Source of the DNA: Kiritimatiellia bacterium
GTDB taxonomy: Bacteria; Verrucomicrobiota; Kiritimatiellia; CAIQIC01; Lenti-01
Reading direction: 5' to 3'
Assembly (NCBI GenBank): GCA_018432565.1
Contig: JAHDSS010000323.1
Span: 1-13,015, forward strand
Length of the DNA: 13,015 nucleotides
The translations under genes and the position numbers were made by a program. Below the pieces are notes generated by a model. The model worked only from the letters and a program-made list of their open reading frames with translations, was not told the origin of the DNA and searched no databases. Below, piece by piece: positions 5,676-13,015 of the stretch; position 1 is the stretch's first letter; the number at the start of each line of letters is the position of its first letter.

Positions 5676-6542
5676 ATGAGGGCAGAACCGTGCATTTCCA
5701 TTCTCGGGCTGGGGCTGATGGGGGCCTCGCTGGCGCTGGCGCTGCGCAAGCGCGGCTATGCCGGGCGGCTGGCGGCGTATGCGCGCAAAGCGGACACCCG
5801 CCGGGAGGCGCTGGAACGGGGCATCGTGGATGCCGCGTACGATCAGCCTTCGGCGGCGGCGGAGGAGGCCGGCCTGGTGGTGCTGTGCGCGCCGATCCGG
5901 GCCTGCGCGGATTTGGCCGTCGAGATCGCCCCCGCGCTGAATTCCGGAGCCCTGGTCACCGATGTGGGCAGTACCAAGGGATGGATTTGCCGGCAGATGG
6001 CCGAGCGGCTGCCGGCGGGGACGTTCGTCGGAAGCCATCCGATCGCCGGATCGGAGAAGCAGGGCCTGCAAGCGGCGTCGGCGGACCTGTACGAAGGGGC
6101 CTTGACGGTGGTGACGTCCCTGCCGGGTGTGCCGGAGGAGGCCCTGGAGCGCGTGGCGAACCTGTGGGAGTCCGCCGGTGCGCGGACCTGCCGGATGGCG
6201 CCGGACGACCATGACCGGCTGCTGGCGCGGACCAGCCATTTGCCGCATGTGGCGGCTGCGGCCCTGGCCCGGGCCATCGGACGGGACCGTGCCGGAGAAG
6301 TCGGCGCGTTTTGCGGAACCGGCTTTTATGACTCCACCCGCGTGGCGTCGGGGTCCATTGACATGTGGAACGACATTCTGCGGACCAATGCGCTGGCGGT
6401 GGCGGAGGAATTGAGGGCTTTCAAAACCGAGGTCGAACAGGTATACGATGATCTCCAAGCGGGCCGGTTTGCCGAGGTGGCGGCCTTTCTGGAGCGTGCC
6501 CGGGACGCCCGCGCGGACTTGTTGAAAGGGCGCCGCCGCTAA
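5676..6542 (+). CDS. tyrA: Prephenate (arogenate) dehydrogenase, TyrA family
   Basis: Oxidative decarboxylation of prephenate to 4-hydroxyphenylpyruvate (or of arogenate to tyrosine) with NAD(P)+. The 288-residue protein has an N-terminal Rossmann fold with GLGLMG (11-16), VTDVGSTKG (94-102) and GSHPIAGSEKQG (119-130). An all-helical dimerisation domain follows, with TSHLPH (186-191) and TRVASGSIDMWNDI (221-234). There is no fused chorismate mutase and no C-terminal ACT domain, so direct tyrosine feedback through ACT is not expected. Substrate and cofactor preference cannot be decided by eye. The start at 5676 lies 25 nt after aroF with GGAG and GAGG just upstream. TyrA followed by EPSP synthase, with HisC nearby, echoes the hisC-tyrA-aroE order of Bacillus. 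Confidence 0.93.
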   Translation: MRAEPCISILGLGLMGASLALALRKRGYAGRLAAYARKADTRREALERGIVDAAYDQPSAAAEEAGLVVLCAPIRACADLAVEIAPALNSGALVTDVGSTKGWICRQMAERLPAGTFVGSHPIAGSEKQGLQAASADLYEGALTVVTSLPGVPEEALERVANLWESAGARTCRMAPDDHDRLLARTSHLPHVAAAALARAIGRDRAGEVGAFCGTGFYDSTRVASGSIDMWNDILRTNALAVAEELRAFKTEVEQVYDDLQAGRFAEVAAFLERARDARADLLKGRRR

Positions 6543-6550
6543 CGGCGGCG
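6531..6550. other. GC hairpin spanning the tyrA stop codon
   Basis: CGCCGCCG (6531-6538) and CGGCGGCG (6543-6550) pair perfectly around a 4-base loop, CTAA, which contains most of the TAA stop. No U tract follows. It could slow ribosomes or polymerase between tyrA and aroA. The tyrA C-terminus is Arg-rich, so a chance product of GC-rich codons remains likely. Confidence 0.3.
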
Positions 6551-6574
6551 GCCCGGGAAGAACCAGGCGATTTC

Positions 6575-7897
6575 ATGACCATACCGAAACAGACCAAGAT
6601 CGTGCATCCCGGCGGATTTGCCGGCGGCGTGGTGCGCGTGCCGGGTGACAAGAGCATTTCGCACCGGACGGCGCTGCTGGCGGGGCTTTCCTCGGGCACG
6701 TCGGAGATCCGGGGGTTTCTGCAGGCGGAAGACTGCCTGAACACGCTGAAGGCGATGGAGGCGTTCGGGGCGCGTTCGTGGATTGACGAAGAGGGGGTGC
6801 TGAGCATCCAGGGCACGGGCGGCAAGATGATCGAGCCGGTGGGGCCGCTGGACGTAGGCAATTCGGGCACGGGCATGCGCCTGCTGGCGGGGCTCTGCGC
6901 GGGCTCGCCGATCCAGGTGACGCTGACGGGCGATGCGTCGCTGCAGTCGCGGCCGATGCGGCGGATCAAGGAGCCGCTGGAACTGATGGGGGCGACAGTG
7001 GACCTGACGCCGCAGGGAACGGCGCCGATGACGATCCAGGGCGGGAACCTGCACGGGATCGAGTACCGCCTGCCGACGGCGTCGGCGCAGGTGAAGAGCT
7101 GCTGCATTCTGGCGGGGCTGTACGCGACGGGCCGGACGACGGTGCTGGAGCCGATCCCCACGCGCGACCACACGGAGCGGATGCTGCGGGCGGTCGGGGC
7201 GCCCATCCGGGTGGAGGGACCGCACATCTCGGTCGAGGGCTGCGGTCCGAAGGGACCCAAATTCCTGGCGCGGCCGTACGTGGTGCCCGGCGATTTTTCC
7301 TCGGCGGCCTACTGGCTGGCGGCGGCGGCGGCGATTCCCGGCGCGACGCTTCGCGTGGAAGGCGTGGGCCTGAACCTGCGCCGGACCGCCCTGCTGGACG
7401 TGCTGCGCCGCATGGGCGCGAGGGTCGAAATCGAACGCACCTCGGCGCCGACGGATCCCGAGGTGTACGGCAACGTGACGGTCACCGGCGCCGACCTGAA
7501 GGGCACCGAGGTGAGCGGGGCGGAGATTCCCAACCTGATTGACGAACTGCCGCTGGTGGCGGTGCTGGGCGCGCTGGCGCGGGGACGCACGGAAATCCGC
7601 GACGCCAGCGAGCTGCGGGTGAAGGAGTCCGACCGGGTGGCCGTCATGGTGGAAAACCTGACGAACATGGGGGTGCGGGTCGAGGAGCGCCCCGACGGCA
7701 TGGTGGTCGAAGGCCCGGCCCGGATCGCGCCCGGAAAGAGCATCCGCAGCTACGGCGACCATCGCATTGCCATGAGCATGTCCATCCTGGCGATTTTCTC
7801 CGCCGAGCCGGTGTGCATCGGCAACGTGGCCTGCGTGGACACGTCCTATCCGGAATTTTGGGATCAACTCGTCAACCTGGGAGTGAACGTTGAATAA
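6575..7897 (+). CDS. aroA: 3-phosphoshikimate 1-carboxyvinyltransferase (EPSP synthase), class II-like
   Basis: Transfers the enolpyruvyl group of PEP to shikimate 3-phosphate, the penultimate step to chorismate. The 440-residue, two-domain protein shows VPGDKSISHRTALLAG (22-37), DVGNSGTGMRLLAG (93-106), LQSRPMRRI (123-131), SAQVKS (170-175), catalytic Asp323 in IPNLIDELP, LRVKESDR (347-354) and GDHRIAM (394-400). GDKS, RDHTE (197-201) and SAQVK match three of the four motifs used to define class II EPSP synthases. The fourth (NxTR) reads NLRR (267-270). The Gly corresponding to E. coli Gly96 is kept (Gly98). The ATG is 32 nt after tyrA, and the 3' end overlaps cmk by 8 nt. Confidence 0.96.
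   Translation: MTIPKQTKIVHPGGFAGGVVRVPGDKSISHRTALLAGLSSGTSEIRGFLQAEDCLNTLKAMEAFGARSWIDEEGVLSIQGTGGKMIEPVGPLDVGNSGTGMRLLAGLCAGSPIQVTLTGDASLQSRPMRRIKEPLELMGATVDLTPQGTAPMTIQGGNLHGIEYRLPTASAQVKSCCILAGLYATGRTTVLEPIPTRDHTERMLRAVGAPIRVEGPHISVEGCGPKGPKFLARPYVVPGDFSSAAYWLAAAAAIPGATLRVEGVGLNLRRTALLDVLRRMGARVEIERTSAPTDPEVYGNVTVTGADLKGTEVSGAEIPNLIDELPLVAVLGALARGRTEIRDASELRVKESDRVAVMVENLTNMGVRVEERPDGMVVEGPARIAPGKSIRSYGDHRIAMSMSILAIFSAEPVCIGNVACVDTSYPEFWDQLVNLGVNVE
7879..7892 (+). promoter_or_regulatory. Ribosome binding site and TTG start of cmk
   Basis: GGGAG (7879-7883) lies 6 nt before a TTG (7890-7892) inside the end of aroA. An in-frame TGA at 7884-7886 rules out any earlier start. The next possible start, a GTG at 7902, would remove residues directly before the P-loop strand. 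The TTG is therefore the best start. Confidence 0.75.
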
Positions 7898-8573
7898 ACC
7901 TGTGATCATCGTGGCGGTGGACGGCCCTTCGGCCTCCGGAAAATCAACCGTGTCGCGCCGGGCGGCGCAGGCGCTGGGCTTTGTCTATGTGGATTCCGGG
8001 GCGGTGTACCGCGGGGTGACCTGGAAATGCGTCAAGGAGGGCGTTGACGTCAAGGACGCGCAGGCGGTGACGAACCTGCTGATCCGGATGAACATGGAGC
8101 TGGTGCTGAAAGACCAGGCGGTGGGCTATCTGATTGACGGCGAGGATCCGGGGCAGGAAATCCGGGCCGAGCCGGTCCGCGAGCGGGTGGCGGACATTGC
8201 GGCCCAGCAGTCCGTGCGGGTCTATATCGTCGAAAAGCTGCGGTTGATGACGAAATTCGGCAGCCTGGTGATGGAAGGCCGCGACATCGGCACGGTGGTG
8301 TTTCCGGACACGCCGTACAAATACTATCTGGATGCGGATCCCGAAGAGCGCGCGCGCCGCCGGGCGGCGGAGATCCGGCAGACGGAGGGCGCGGGCGACG
8401 TGAACGAAGTGCTCAGTTCCCTGCGTCGGCGCGACCAGAAGGATTCGAGCCGCGCCACGGCGCCGCTGCAGATTGCGCTGGGCGCCAAGATCATCAACAG
8501 CACCGGCATGAGCATTGACCAGGTCGTGGATACGATCGTGAGCGACCTGAAGAAGGCCGGCGTGGTGTCCTGA
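7890..8573 (+). CDS. cmk: Cytidylate kinase (Cmk)
   Basis: Phosphorylates CMP and dCMP with ATP in nucleotide recycling and in the supply of CTP for phospholipid synthesis. The 227-residue length is normal. The Walker A loop GPSASGKST is at 12-20. DSGAVYRG (35-42) stands where most homologues have DTGAMYR. MEGRDIGTVVFPD (128-140) is the CMP-binding signature, and RRDQKDSSR (180-188) is the lid segment (RDxxDSxR). It uses a TTG start and overlaps aroA by 8 nt, which suggests translational coupling and weaker initiation. aroA-cmk is a widespread bacterial gene pair. The rpsA gene that often follows cmk is absent; plsC follows 3 nt later, as in several other phyla. Confidence 0.96.
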   Translation: MNKPVIIVAVDGPSASGKSTVSRRAAQALGFVYVDSGAVYRGVTWKCVKEGVDVKDAQAVTNLLIRMNMELVLKDQAVGYLIDGEDPGQEIRAEPVRERVADIAAQQSVRVYIVEKLRLMTKFGSLVMEGRDIGTVVFPDTPYKYYLDADPEERARRRAAEIRQTEGAGDVNEVLSSLRRRDQKDSSRATAPLQIALGAKIINSTGMSIDQVVDTIVSDLKKAGVVS

Positions 8574-8576
8574 CCC

Positions 8577-9224
8577 ATGCGCGAGGGTTTGTTCAGACAG
8601 CCGCTGTACTGGCTTTCGCGCGGGACGGTCTATCTGGGCTTGCTGCTGAAGTACCGGATGCGGGTTACGGGCCGGGAGCATGTCCCGGCCAAGGGGGGCG
8701 CGGTGATTGCCGCCAACCACTGCAGTTATCTGGATCCGCCGGTAATGGCGGGCTGCAACAACCGGAGGATCGTCCATTTTCTGGCGCGGGACACGCTGTT
8801 TTCCAATCCGGTGGCGCGCTGGTTTTTCCCCCGGGTGGGGGTGATTGCGCTGGACCGCACGCGCGGGGACCTGGGCGCGCTGAAGAAGGCCATCGCCACG
8901 CTGAAGGAAGGCAAGGTGGTGGGGCTGTTCCCGGAGGGCACGCGATCGCCGGACGGGCAGATGCGCGAGGCCAAGGGGGGCATCGGGTTTTTGATTGCGA
9001 AGGGGGGGGTGCCGGTAGTGCCCCTGTACATTTCCGGGACCCATCAGGCGTTTCCCAAAGGGAGCCACCGGTTGCAGCCTTCGCGCATCACGGCGCATTT
9101 CGGCCCGCTGATCACGCTGGAGGAGATCCGCGCGGCCATGCCGGACAAGGGCGGGTACGAGGCCGTGGGCGCCCTGGTCATGCAGCGCATCCGCGAGCTG
9201 GCTCCGCCGGCCGCCGCGGAGTGA
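8577..9224 (+). CDS. plsC: 1-acyl-sn-glycerol-3-phosphate acyltransferase (PlsC family)
   Basis: Membrane-associated acyltransferase that adds the second acyl chain to lysophosphatidic acid, giving phosphatidic acid. The 215-residue protein carries the catalytic HX4D motif in NHCSYLD (47-53), the substrate-binding FPEGTRS (118-124) and the later VPVVPLYISG block (145-154). A hydrophobic, aromatic N-terminal stretch (about 9-24) probably anchors it to the inner membrane. It begins 3 nt after the cmk stop with no clear ribosome binding site, so it relies on coupling. An 8-G run (9002-9009) within Lys142-Gly143-Gly144 could permit slippage. It ends the plus-strand operon and converges with udk 27 nt on. 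Acyl specificity is unknown. Confidence 0.92.
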   Translation: MREGLFRQPLYWLSRGTVYLGLLLKYRMRVTGREHVPAKGGAVIAANHCSYLDPPVMAGCNNRRIVHFLARDTLFSNPVARWFFPRVGVIALDRTRGDLGALKKAIATLKEGKVVGLFPEGTRSPDGQMREAKGGIGFLIAKGGVPVVPLYISGTHQAFPKGSHRLQPSRITAHFGPLITLEEIRAAMPDKGGYEAVGALVMQRIRELAPPAAAE

Positions 9225-9251
9225 CCGGTTTTGCCGGAGAGGGGAAGGGGA

Positions 9252-9875
9252 TCAGGCCGGGAGGATGGCCTGGAGACGGGAAACGACCATTTCGATGGCG
9301 ACGCGGTTCTGTCCGCCGCCGGGGATGATGATGTCGGCGTAGCGGCGGCTGGGCTGGACGAATTCAAGATCCATGGGGCGGACGGTGTCGAGATACTGGA
9401 ACACGACGGAGGAGAGGGTGCGGCCGCGTTCGCGGGTATCGCGCTGGATGCGGCGGATGAGGCGGATGTCGGCGTCGGTATCCACGAACACCTTGATATC
9501 CATCAGGCCGCGCAGTTCGGGTTCGGCGAAGATGAGGATGCCGTCCACGAGAATGACGGAGGCGGGCTCGACGGTGACGGTTTCGGGGAGGCGGGTGTAG
9601 GTGGCAAAGTCATAGACCGGCAGGGGGACGGGGCGGCCCTGGCGGAGTTCGCGGATATGGCGGGCAAGCAGGTCGCTTTCGAGGGCGTCGGGGTGGTCCA
9701 CATTCTGCTGCGCGCGCTGTTCCATCGGCAGGTGCGACAGGTCGCGGTAGTAGGCGTCGTGGGGGAGATAGGCGATGTGGCGGGCGCCGACGCGGTCGAG
9801 AATCTGGCGGGCGACGGTGGTTTTGCCGGAGGCGGTGCCGCCGGCGACGCCGAAGACGATGGGCGTTGAGCTCAT
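9252..9875 (-). CDS. udk: Uridine kinase (Udk)
   Basis: Phosphorylates uridine and cytidine to UMP and CMP in pyrimidine salvage. The 207-residue protein matches the usual single-domain length. It shows the P-loop GGTASGKTT (12-20), LPHDAYYRD (37-45) with the substrate-binding Asp-Tyr pair, VDHPDALESDLL (59-70), PVYDFATYTR (86-95) and the Walker B-like VILVDGILIF (107-116). RRIQRDTRERGR (141-152) forms the lid. No ribosome binding site is seen before the ATG at 9875. It is the last gene of the minus-strand run upp - secreted protein - udk and lies 52 nt after its upstream neighbour. It converges with plsC; no clear terminator was seen in the 27-nt gap, only a weak CCGG/CCGG hairpin at 9225-9237. 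Confidence 0.95.
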   Translation of the reverse strand: MSSTPIVFGVAGGTASGKTTVARQILDRVGARHIAYLPHDAYYRDLSHLPMEQRAQQNVDHPDALESDLLARHIRELRQGRPVPLPVYDFATYTRLPETVTVEPASVILVDGILIFAEPELRGLMDIKVFVDTDADIRLIRRIQRDTRERGRTLSSVVFQYLDTVRPMDLEFVQPSRRYADIIIPGGGQNRVAIEMVVSRLQAILPA

Positions 9876-9927
9876 GGAGGGAATCTAGCAGAAACCGGAA
9901 GAAAGGCCAAACGGTCGAACAACCGGA

Positions 9928-10458
9928 TCAGGGATGGGCGGCGTAGGGGAGGGAGGAGTGGTGGACGTGGATGCGCAGGCGGCCGAGGGGATCCTTGAGA
10001 TAGCCGAAGGTGAAGTTGGCCTTGGTTTCCGCGCCGGAGGCGGCATCGGTGAAAAAGTAGTTGCCCATGGCAACGGCGGAATCGCTGTCGATGGTGATCT
10101 GCTGGTCGCCGAAGCGGACCTGCGACCAGGGTTGGAGGGCGAAGCCGTGATCTTCGGCGACGACGCCTCCGACGAAGTAGGAAACGGCCTGGTCGAGGGA
10201 GGGGCGGAATTCCACATTGGAAGCCTTGGTAGGCTTGAAGAGGACGGGCCCCAGATCGTAGGCGTAGAGGGTGGAGACGGCTTGAGCCGCGAGCGTTTGG
10301 GCGTCGCCGCCCGCGGTATGGGCCTGGCCGATGGCGACGATGGCGTCGCCCCAGGCCTTCTGGGCGGCGCGGACTTCGTCGGGGGTGATGGGCCCGGAGG
10401 CGAGGGCGGCGGCACAGAGGCCGAGGAGGATCGGAATCGCGGCGAATGGTCGGATCAT
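9928..10458 (-). CDS. Small secreted protein of unknown function, possibly NTF2/SnoaL-like
   Basis: The 176-residue protein begins with a signal peptide: a positive N-terminus, a hydrophobic core at residues 5-20, and an ALA-SG cleavage site after residue 20. The single Cys15 does not fit a lipobox. The mature part has a helical start (PDEVRAAQKAWGDAIVAIG, 25-43), then LYAYDLGPVLFKPT (64-77), YFVGG (94-98), EDHGFALQPWSQVRF (102-116), DSDSAVAMGNYFF (124-136) and a C-terminal FGYLKDPLGRLRIHVHHSSLPY (151-172). The cone-like alpha+beta layout suggests an NTF2/SnoaL-type fold. As I recall, relatives in marine bacteria and algae are labelled phosphoribosyl-AMP cyclohydrolase, but the HisI motifs are not visible. 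It lies 28 nt after upp and 52 nt before udk. The reaction is unknown. Confidence 0.75.
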   Translation of the reverse strand: MIRPFAAIPILLGLCAAALASGPITPDEVRAAQKAWGDAIVAIGQAHTAGGDAQTLAAQAVSTLYAYDLGPVLFKPTKASNVEFRPSLDQAVSYFVGGVVAEDHGFALQPWSQVRFGDQQITIDSDSAVAMGNYFFTDAASGAETKANFTFGYLKDPLGRLRIHVHHSSLPYAAHP

Positions 10459-10486
10459 GGGGAGGCTCTTGGAGGTTGGATGCTTT

Positions 10487-11119
10487 TCAAAGGGTGCCGA
10501 AGAGGCGGTCGCCGCAGTCGCCGAGGCCGGGGAGAATGTAACCGTGTTCGTTGAGGTGGTCATCGAGCATGGCGGTATAGATTTCCACGTCGGGGTGGGC
10601 GGCGTGCAGGGCGTCGAGGCCTTCGGGGGCGGCAAGGATGGAGACAACGGTGATGCGTTCGATGCCGCCCTTGGTTTTGAGCAGTTCGACGGCGTGGGCA
10701 AGGGAGCCGCCGGTGGCCAGCATGGGGTCGAGCAGGAAGGTGCGCATGGAGGCGGCGTCCGGGGGCAGGCGGAAATAGTATTCCACGGGTTGCAGGGAGT
10801 GTTCGTCGCGGTACACGCCGACATGGCCGACTTTGGCGGAGGGGATGAGATTGAGGATTCCGCTGACCATGCCGAGGCCGGCGCGGAGAACGGGGACGAG
10901 CAGGACCTGTTCGGCCAGCTGCAGGGCGTCGCAGGGGGCGAGGGGGGTGTGGATGCGGACGGGCCGCAGGGCGAGATCGCGGGTGATTTCATAGACCAGC
11001 AGGTAGGAGAGTTCCTCCAGCGTGGAGCGGAACAGCTTGTTGTCGGTCTCGCGGTTGCGGAGAATGGCGAGCTTGTGCTCGATCAGGGGGTGTTTCAAAA
11101 CAGTGACAGTGGCGCTCAT
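10487..11119 (-). CDS. upp: Uracil phosphoribosyltransferase (Upp)
   Basis: Makes UMP from uracil and PRPP in pyrimidine salvage. The 210-residue protein is full length. It has PVLRAGLGM (76-84), the PRPP-binding loop DPMLATGGS (131-139) and the uracil-binding C-terminus GYILPGLGDCGDRLFGTL (193-210). The ATG at 11119 was chosen over a 90-residue upstream extension because GGAGGA lies 8 nt before it and the family begins at VTVLKHPLIEHKL (5-17). It is probably the first gene of the minus-strand salvage operon with the secreted protein and udk. It is divergent from accB. Confidence 0.96.
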   Translation of the reverse strand: MSATVTVLKHPLIEHKLAILRNRETDNKLFRSTLEELSYLLVYEITRDLALRPVRIHTPLAPCDALQLAEQVLLVPVLRAGLGMVSGILNLIPSAKVGHVGVYRDEHSLQPVEYYFRLPPDAASMRTFLLDPMLATGGSLAHAVELLKTKGGIERITVVSILAAPEGLDALHAAHPDVEIYTAMLDDHLNEHGYILPGLGDCGDRLFGTL

Positions 11120-11179
11120 GGGGCGGTTCCTCCGATCGGGAGTGAAACCTAGCAAACGGATTCGGAAAAGAAAAGCCGG

Positions 11180-11208
11180 GGGATCCGGAGCCCGCCGTGG
11201 CATGTCAA
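11180..11208 (-). promoter_or_regulatory. Weak promoter candidate for upp
   Basis: A perfect TTGACA lies on the minus strand at 11208 to 11203, about 85 nt upstream of the upp ATG. At a spacing of 17 the -10 position reads GATCCC, which is poor. It is offered as a candidate only. A different sigma factor or a chance hexamer is equally possible. Confidence 0.2.
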
Positions 11209-11289
11209 GGCATCCGGACCGGCAGCGGGTCGGTTGGGCGGCCGCGCGGACGCGGCGGAGGAATTGTGGAGGGGGAACCGAATAGTTGT

Positions 11290-11319
11290 TTGCAGGGCGG
11301 GGGGGGAATGCAGTACAAA
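11290..11319 (+). promoter_or_regulatory. Weak promoter candidate for accB
   Basis: TTGCAG (11290-11295) and TACAAA (11314-11319) are 18 nt apart, about 80 nt before the accB ATG, a loose match to the vegetative consensus. An 8-G run lies within the spacer. In a GC-rich region such a match is suggestive only. Confidence 0.25.
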
Positions 11320-11400
11320 AGAGCGCAAAGGCCAGGGAAGCGGTAAAAGGCTTCACTTGGCCGTTGCCGAATGGTGAAACAGACCGCAAGGAGCCCGCTT

Positions 11401-11841
11401 ATGGACATGGATCGGATCAAAAGCGTGATTGACCTGATGCGCGAGCACGAGCTGAGCGAATTTTCGATTGAAGACCAGGATTTCAAGCTGTCGCTGAAAC
11501 GGGGGAGTCCCGGGATGGCGGCGCCCCTGATGGGGGCGGGACTGGCGCCGGCGGCGCTTCCGCCTCCGGCGGCGGCGCCCCCGCCGCCGGCGGAAGAGGA
11601 ACTGACGCCGATCGCGTCGCCGCTGGTGGGGACCTTCTACCGGGCGAGTTCGCCGGACGCGGATCCGTTTGTGTCGGTGGGCGCCCGGGTGAACAAGGAC
11701 ACGGTGGTGTGCATCATCGAAGCGATGAAGGTGATGAACGAAATCAAGGCCGAGACAAGCGGCGTGATCAAGAAGATCCTGGTGGAGAACGCGACGGCGG
11801 TTCAGTTCGGGCAGCCGATGTTCCTGGTGGAAAAGGGCTGA
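11401..11841 (+). CDS. accB: Biotin carboxyl carrier protein of acetyl-CoA carboxylase (AccB)
   Basis: Carries the biotin that AccC carboxylates and that the carboxyltransferase uses to make malonyl-CoA, the committed step of fatty-acid synthesis. The 146-residue protein has the typical N-terminal segment (1 to about 35: [20 protein letters not shown], then [13 protein letters not shown]). An Ala/Pro-rich flexible linker follows (about 38-66, with [11 protein letters not shown]). The biotinyl domain (68-146) includes [10 protein letters not shown] (73-82) and the modified lysine Lys110 in EAMKVMNEI. The ATG at 11401 has AAGGAG 7 nt upstream and fits the family start; an ATG ten codons earlier is in frame but lacks this. 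accC begins 7 nt after the stop. Confidence 0.96.
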   Translation: MDMDRIKSVIDLMREHELSEFSIEDQDFKLSLKRGSPGMAAPLMGAGLAPAALPPPAAAPPPPAEEELTPIASPLVGTFYRASSPDADPFVSVGARVNKDTVVCIIEAMKVMNEIKAETSGVIKKILVENATAVQFGQPMFLVEKG

Positions 11842-11848
11842 GGCCGGC

Positions 11849-13015
11849 ATGTTCAAGCGAATCCTGATCGCGAACCGGGGCGAGATCGCCGTTCGCGTGA
11901 TCCGGGCGTGCCGGGAGATGGGCATCCGGACGGTGGCGGTGTATTCGGAGACGGACGAGACGTGCCTGCACGTGCAGCTGGCGGACGAGGCGGTGTGCAT
12001 CGGCAGGGCGCCGGCGTCGGAAAGCTACCTGAAGATCGCCAACATCATCAGCGCGGCCGAGGTGACGGACGTGGACGCGATCCATCCGGGATTCGGCTTT
12101 CTGTCGGAGAACGCGCACTTTGCGGACATCTGCGAGGACTGCGGGATTACGTTCATCGGTCCCTCCCAGGACAACATCCGCAACATGGGCGACAAGAACA
12201 AGGCCCGCGAGATGATGCGCCGGGCCGGCGTGCCGGTGACGCCGGGCAGCGACGGCGTGGTGAAATCGCCGGAAGAGGCGCTGGCGATCGCGAAGAAACT
12301 GGGCTATCCGGTGCTGATCAAGGCGGTGGCGGGGGGCGGCGGCAAGGGCATGCGCATCGCGCGCAACGACGTGAGCCTGGCGCAGGGGTTCATGACGGCC
12401 AGTTCGGAGGCGGAGCGGGCGTTCGGCAACGCGGAAGTCTATGTCGAGAAACTCGTGGAGCGGGCGCGGCACATCGAAGTGCAGCTGCTGGCGGACAACC
12501 ACGGGCATGTGTACCAGCTGGGCGAGCGGGACTGTTCGATCCAGCGCCGCCACCAGAAGCTGCTGGAGGAGACGCCCAGCCCGGCCCTGACGCCGGATCG
12601 CCGCAAAAAGCTCCTGAAGGCCGCGGTGAAGGCGGCGCAGGCCTGCAAACTGCGCAACGTGGCGACCCTGGAATTCCTGTGGAACGAGGATGCACAGGAG
12701 TTCTACTTCATGGAGATGAACACGCGCATCCAGGTGGAGCATCCGATCACGGAAGAGGTGACGGGGGCCGACCTGGTGCAGCTGCAGATCCGCGCGGCGG
12801 CGGGCGAAGTCATGAAGTTTTCCGATGACGAATTCACGCCGCGCGGCCACGCCATCGAAGTGCGCGTCAACGCGGAGAACCCCTACAAGAACTTCACGCC
12901 GTCGCCGGGCCCGGTGCAGGCGGTGCATTTTCCCGGCGGACCGGGCATCCGGGTGGATTCGCATGTGTATTCCGGCTATGTGATTCCGCCGTACTACGAC
13001 AGCATGATCGGCAAG
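11849..13015 (+). CDS. accC: Biotin carboxylase subunit of acetyl-CoA carboxylase (AccC), cut by window end
   Basis: Uses ATP and bicarbonate to carboxylate the biotin on AccB. The window contains 389 codons with no stop; the family is about 450 residues, so roughly 60 are missing. The N-terminal domain starts [20 protein letters not shown]. The ATP-grasp part shows Lys116 in MGDKNKA, Lys159 in [14 protein letters not shown] (the glycine-rich lid, 156-169), [15 protein letters not shown] (198-212), and [16 protein letters not shown] (226-241). The metal-binding Glu276 and Glu288, and NTRIQVEHP (291-299), follow. Arg338 (EVRVNAENP) matches the catalytic arginine. It lies 7 nt after accB and has no strong ribosome binding site, so the two are presumably cotranscribed and coupled. 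Confidence 0.96.
   Translation, partial: MFKRILIANRGEIAVRVIRACREMGIRTVAVYSETDETCLHVQLADEAVCIGRAPASESYLKIANIISAAEVTDVDAIHPGFGFLSENAHFADICEDCGITFIGPSQDNIRNMGDKNKAREMMRRAGVPVTPGSDGVVKSPEEALAIAKKLGYPVLIKAVAGGGGKGMRIARNDVSLAQGFMTASSEAERAFGNAEVYVEKLVERARHIEVQLLADNHGHVYQLGERDCSIQRRHQKLLEETPSPALTPDRRKKLLKAAVKAAQACKLRNVATLEFLWNEDAQEFYFMEMNTRIQVEHPITEEVTGADLVQLQIRAAAGEVMKFSDDEFTPRGHAIEVRVNAENPYKNFTPSPGPVQAVHFPGGPGIRVDSHVYSGYVIPPYYDSMIGK

Larger units (their letters stand above)
11120..11400. other. Divergent intergenic region between upp and accB
   Basis: This 281-nt non-coding region must contain both divergent promoters. It holds the upp ribosome binding site (11128-11133, minus), a minus-strand TTGACA, an 8-G run (11299-11306) on the plus strand, and AAGGAG (11388-11393) 7 nt before the accB ATG. 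Frames from both neighbours run into it but show no conservation that I can recognise. No palindromic operator stood out. Confidence 0.55.

Noticed and set aside
6539..7909. 456-residue minus-strand open frame covering aroA
   Set aside because: Low-complexity, His/Arg/Gln-rich translation typical of the antisense frame of GC-rich genes; aroA is unambiguous on the other strand.
7944..9098. 384-residue minus-strand open frame across cmk and plsC
   Set aside because: Same antisense artefact; it crosses two clearly conserved genes and shows no family motif.
11120..11389. 90-residue N-terminal extension of Upp
   Set aside because: The conserved protein begins at the ATG at 11119, which has GGAGGA at ideal distance; the extension is unlike the family.

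Overview
The window is a gene-dense, GC-rich piece of a bacterial chromosome, about two-thirds G+C in the genes. Nearly every gene is a recognisable housekeeping gene. No transposase, phage gene, CRISPR array, rRNA or tRNA was found. The organism looks like a Gram-negative-type bacterium. The dispersed intergenic repeats after hisC (a CCAGG/CCTGG hairpin family, CAGGAT 9-mers and an ACCCAATATCCAA tandem) recall debris I associate with Verrucomicrobiota/Kiritimatiellota-like genomes. That placement is from memory and is only a hypothesis.

Layout. (1) Positions 1-285 are an unusually A+T-rich divergent intergenic region. It has two perfect palindromes (20 and 28 bp), a minus-strand hairpin followed by six U, and a strong minus-strand ribosome binding site whose ATG sits at the window edge, so another gene begins leftward. 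(2) Positions 286-4198, plus strand: trpS (Trp-tRNA synthetase), scpA and scpB (condensin partners), and hisC (aminotransferase). scpA-scpB-hisC are tightly coupled. (3) Positions 4199-4612 are a repeat-filled gap. (4) Positions 4613-9224, plus strand: aroF, tyrA, aroA, cmk, plsC, with gaps of 32 nt or less or overlaps, probably one operon. (5) Positions 9252-11119, minus strand: upp, a small secreted protein of unknown function, and udk, a likely pyrimidine-salvage operon. (6) Positions 11401-13015, plus strand: accB and accC (cut by the window end), which start fatty-acid synthesis.

How the genes work together. AroF makes DAHP, the first shikimate intermediate, and AroA makes EPSP, the precursor of chorismate. 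TyrA and the adjacent HisC-type aminotransferase can finish tyrosine, so HisC here may serve aromatic amino acids as well as, or instead of, histidine. Cmk, Upp and Udk supply pyrimidine nucleotides. PlsC and AccB/AccC belong to membrane lipid synthesis. ScpA/ScpB act in chromosome segregation.

The points most worth a second look lie between genes: the palindrome-rich leader at 1-166; a hairpin repeat after hisC whose copies differ by a compensatory base-pair change; a near-identical G-rich motif upstream of both trpS and aroF; and a structured element between trpS and scpA. Within genes they are the acidic tail of ScpB, the class II-like EPSP synthase, and the uncharacterised secreted protein between upp and udk.
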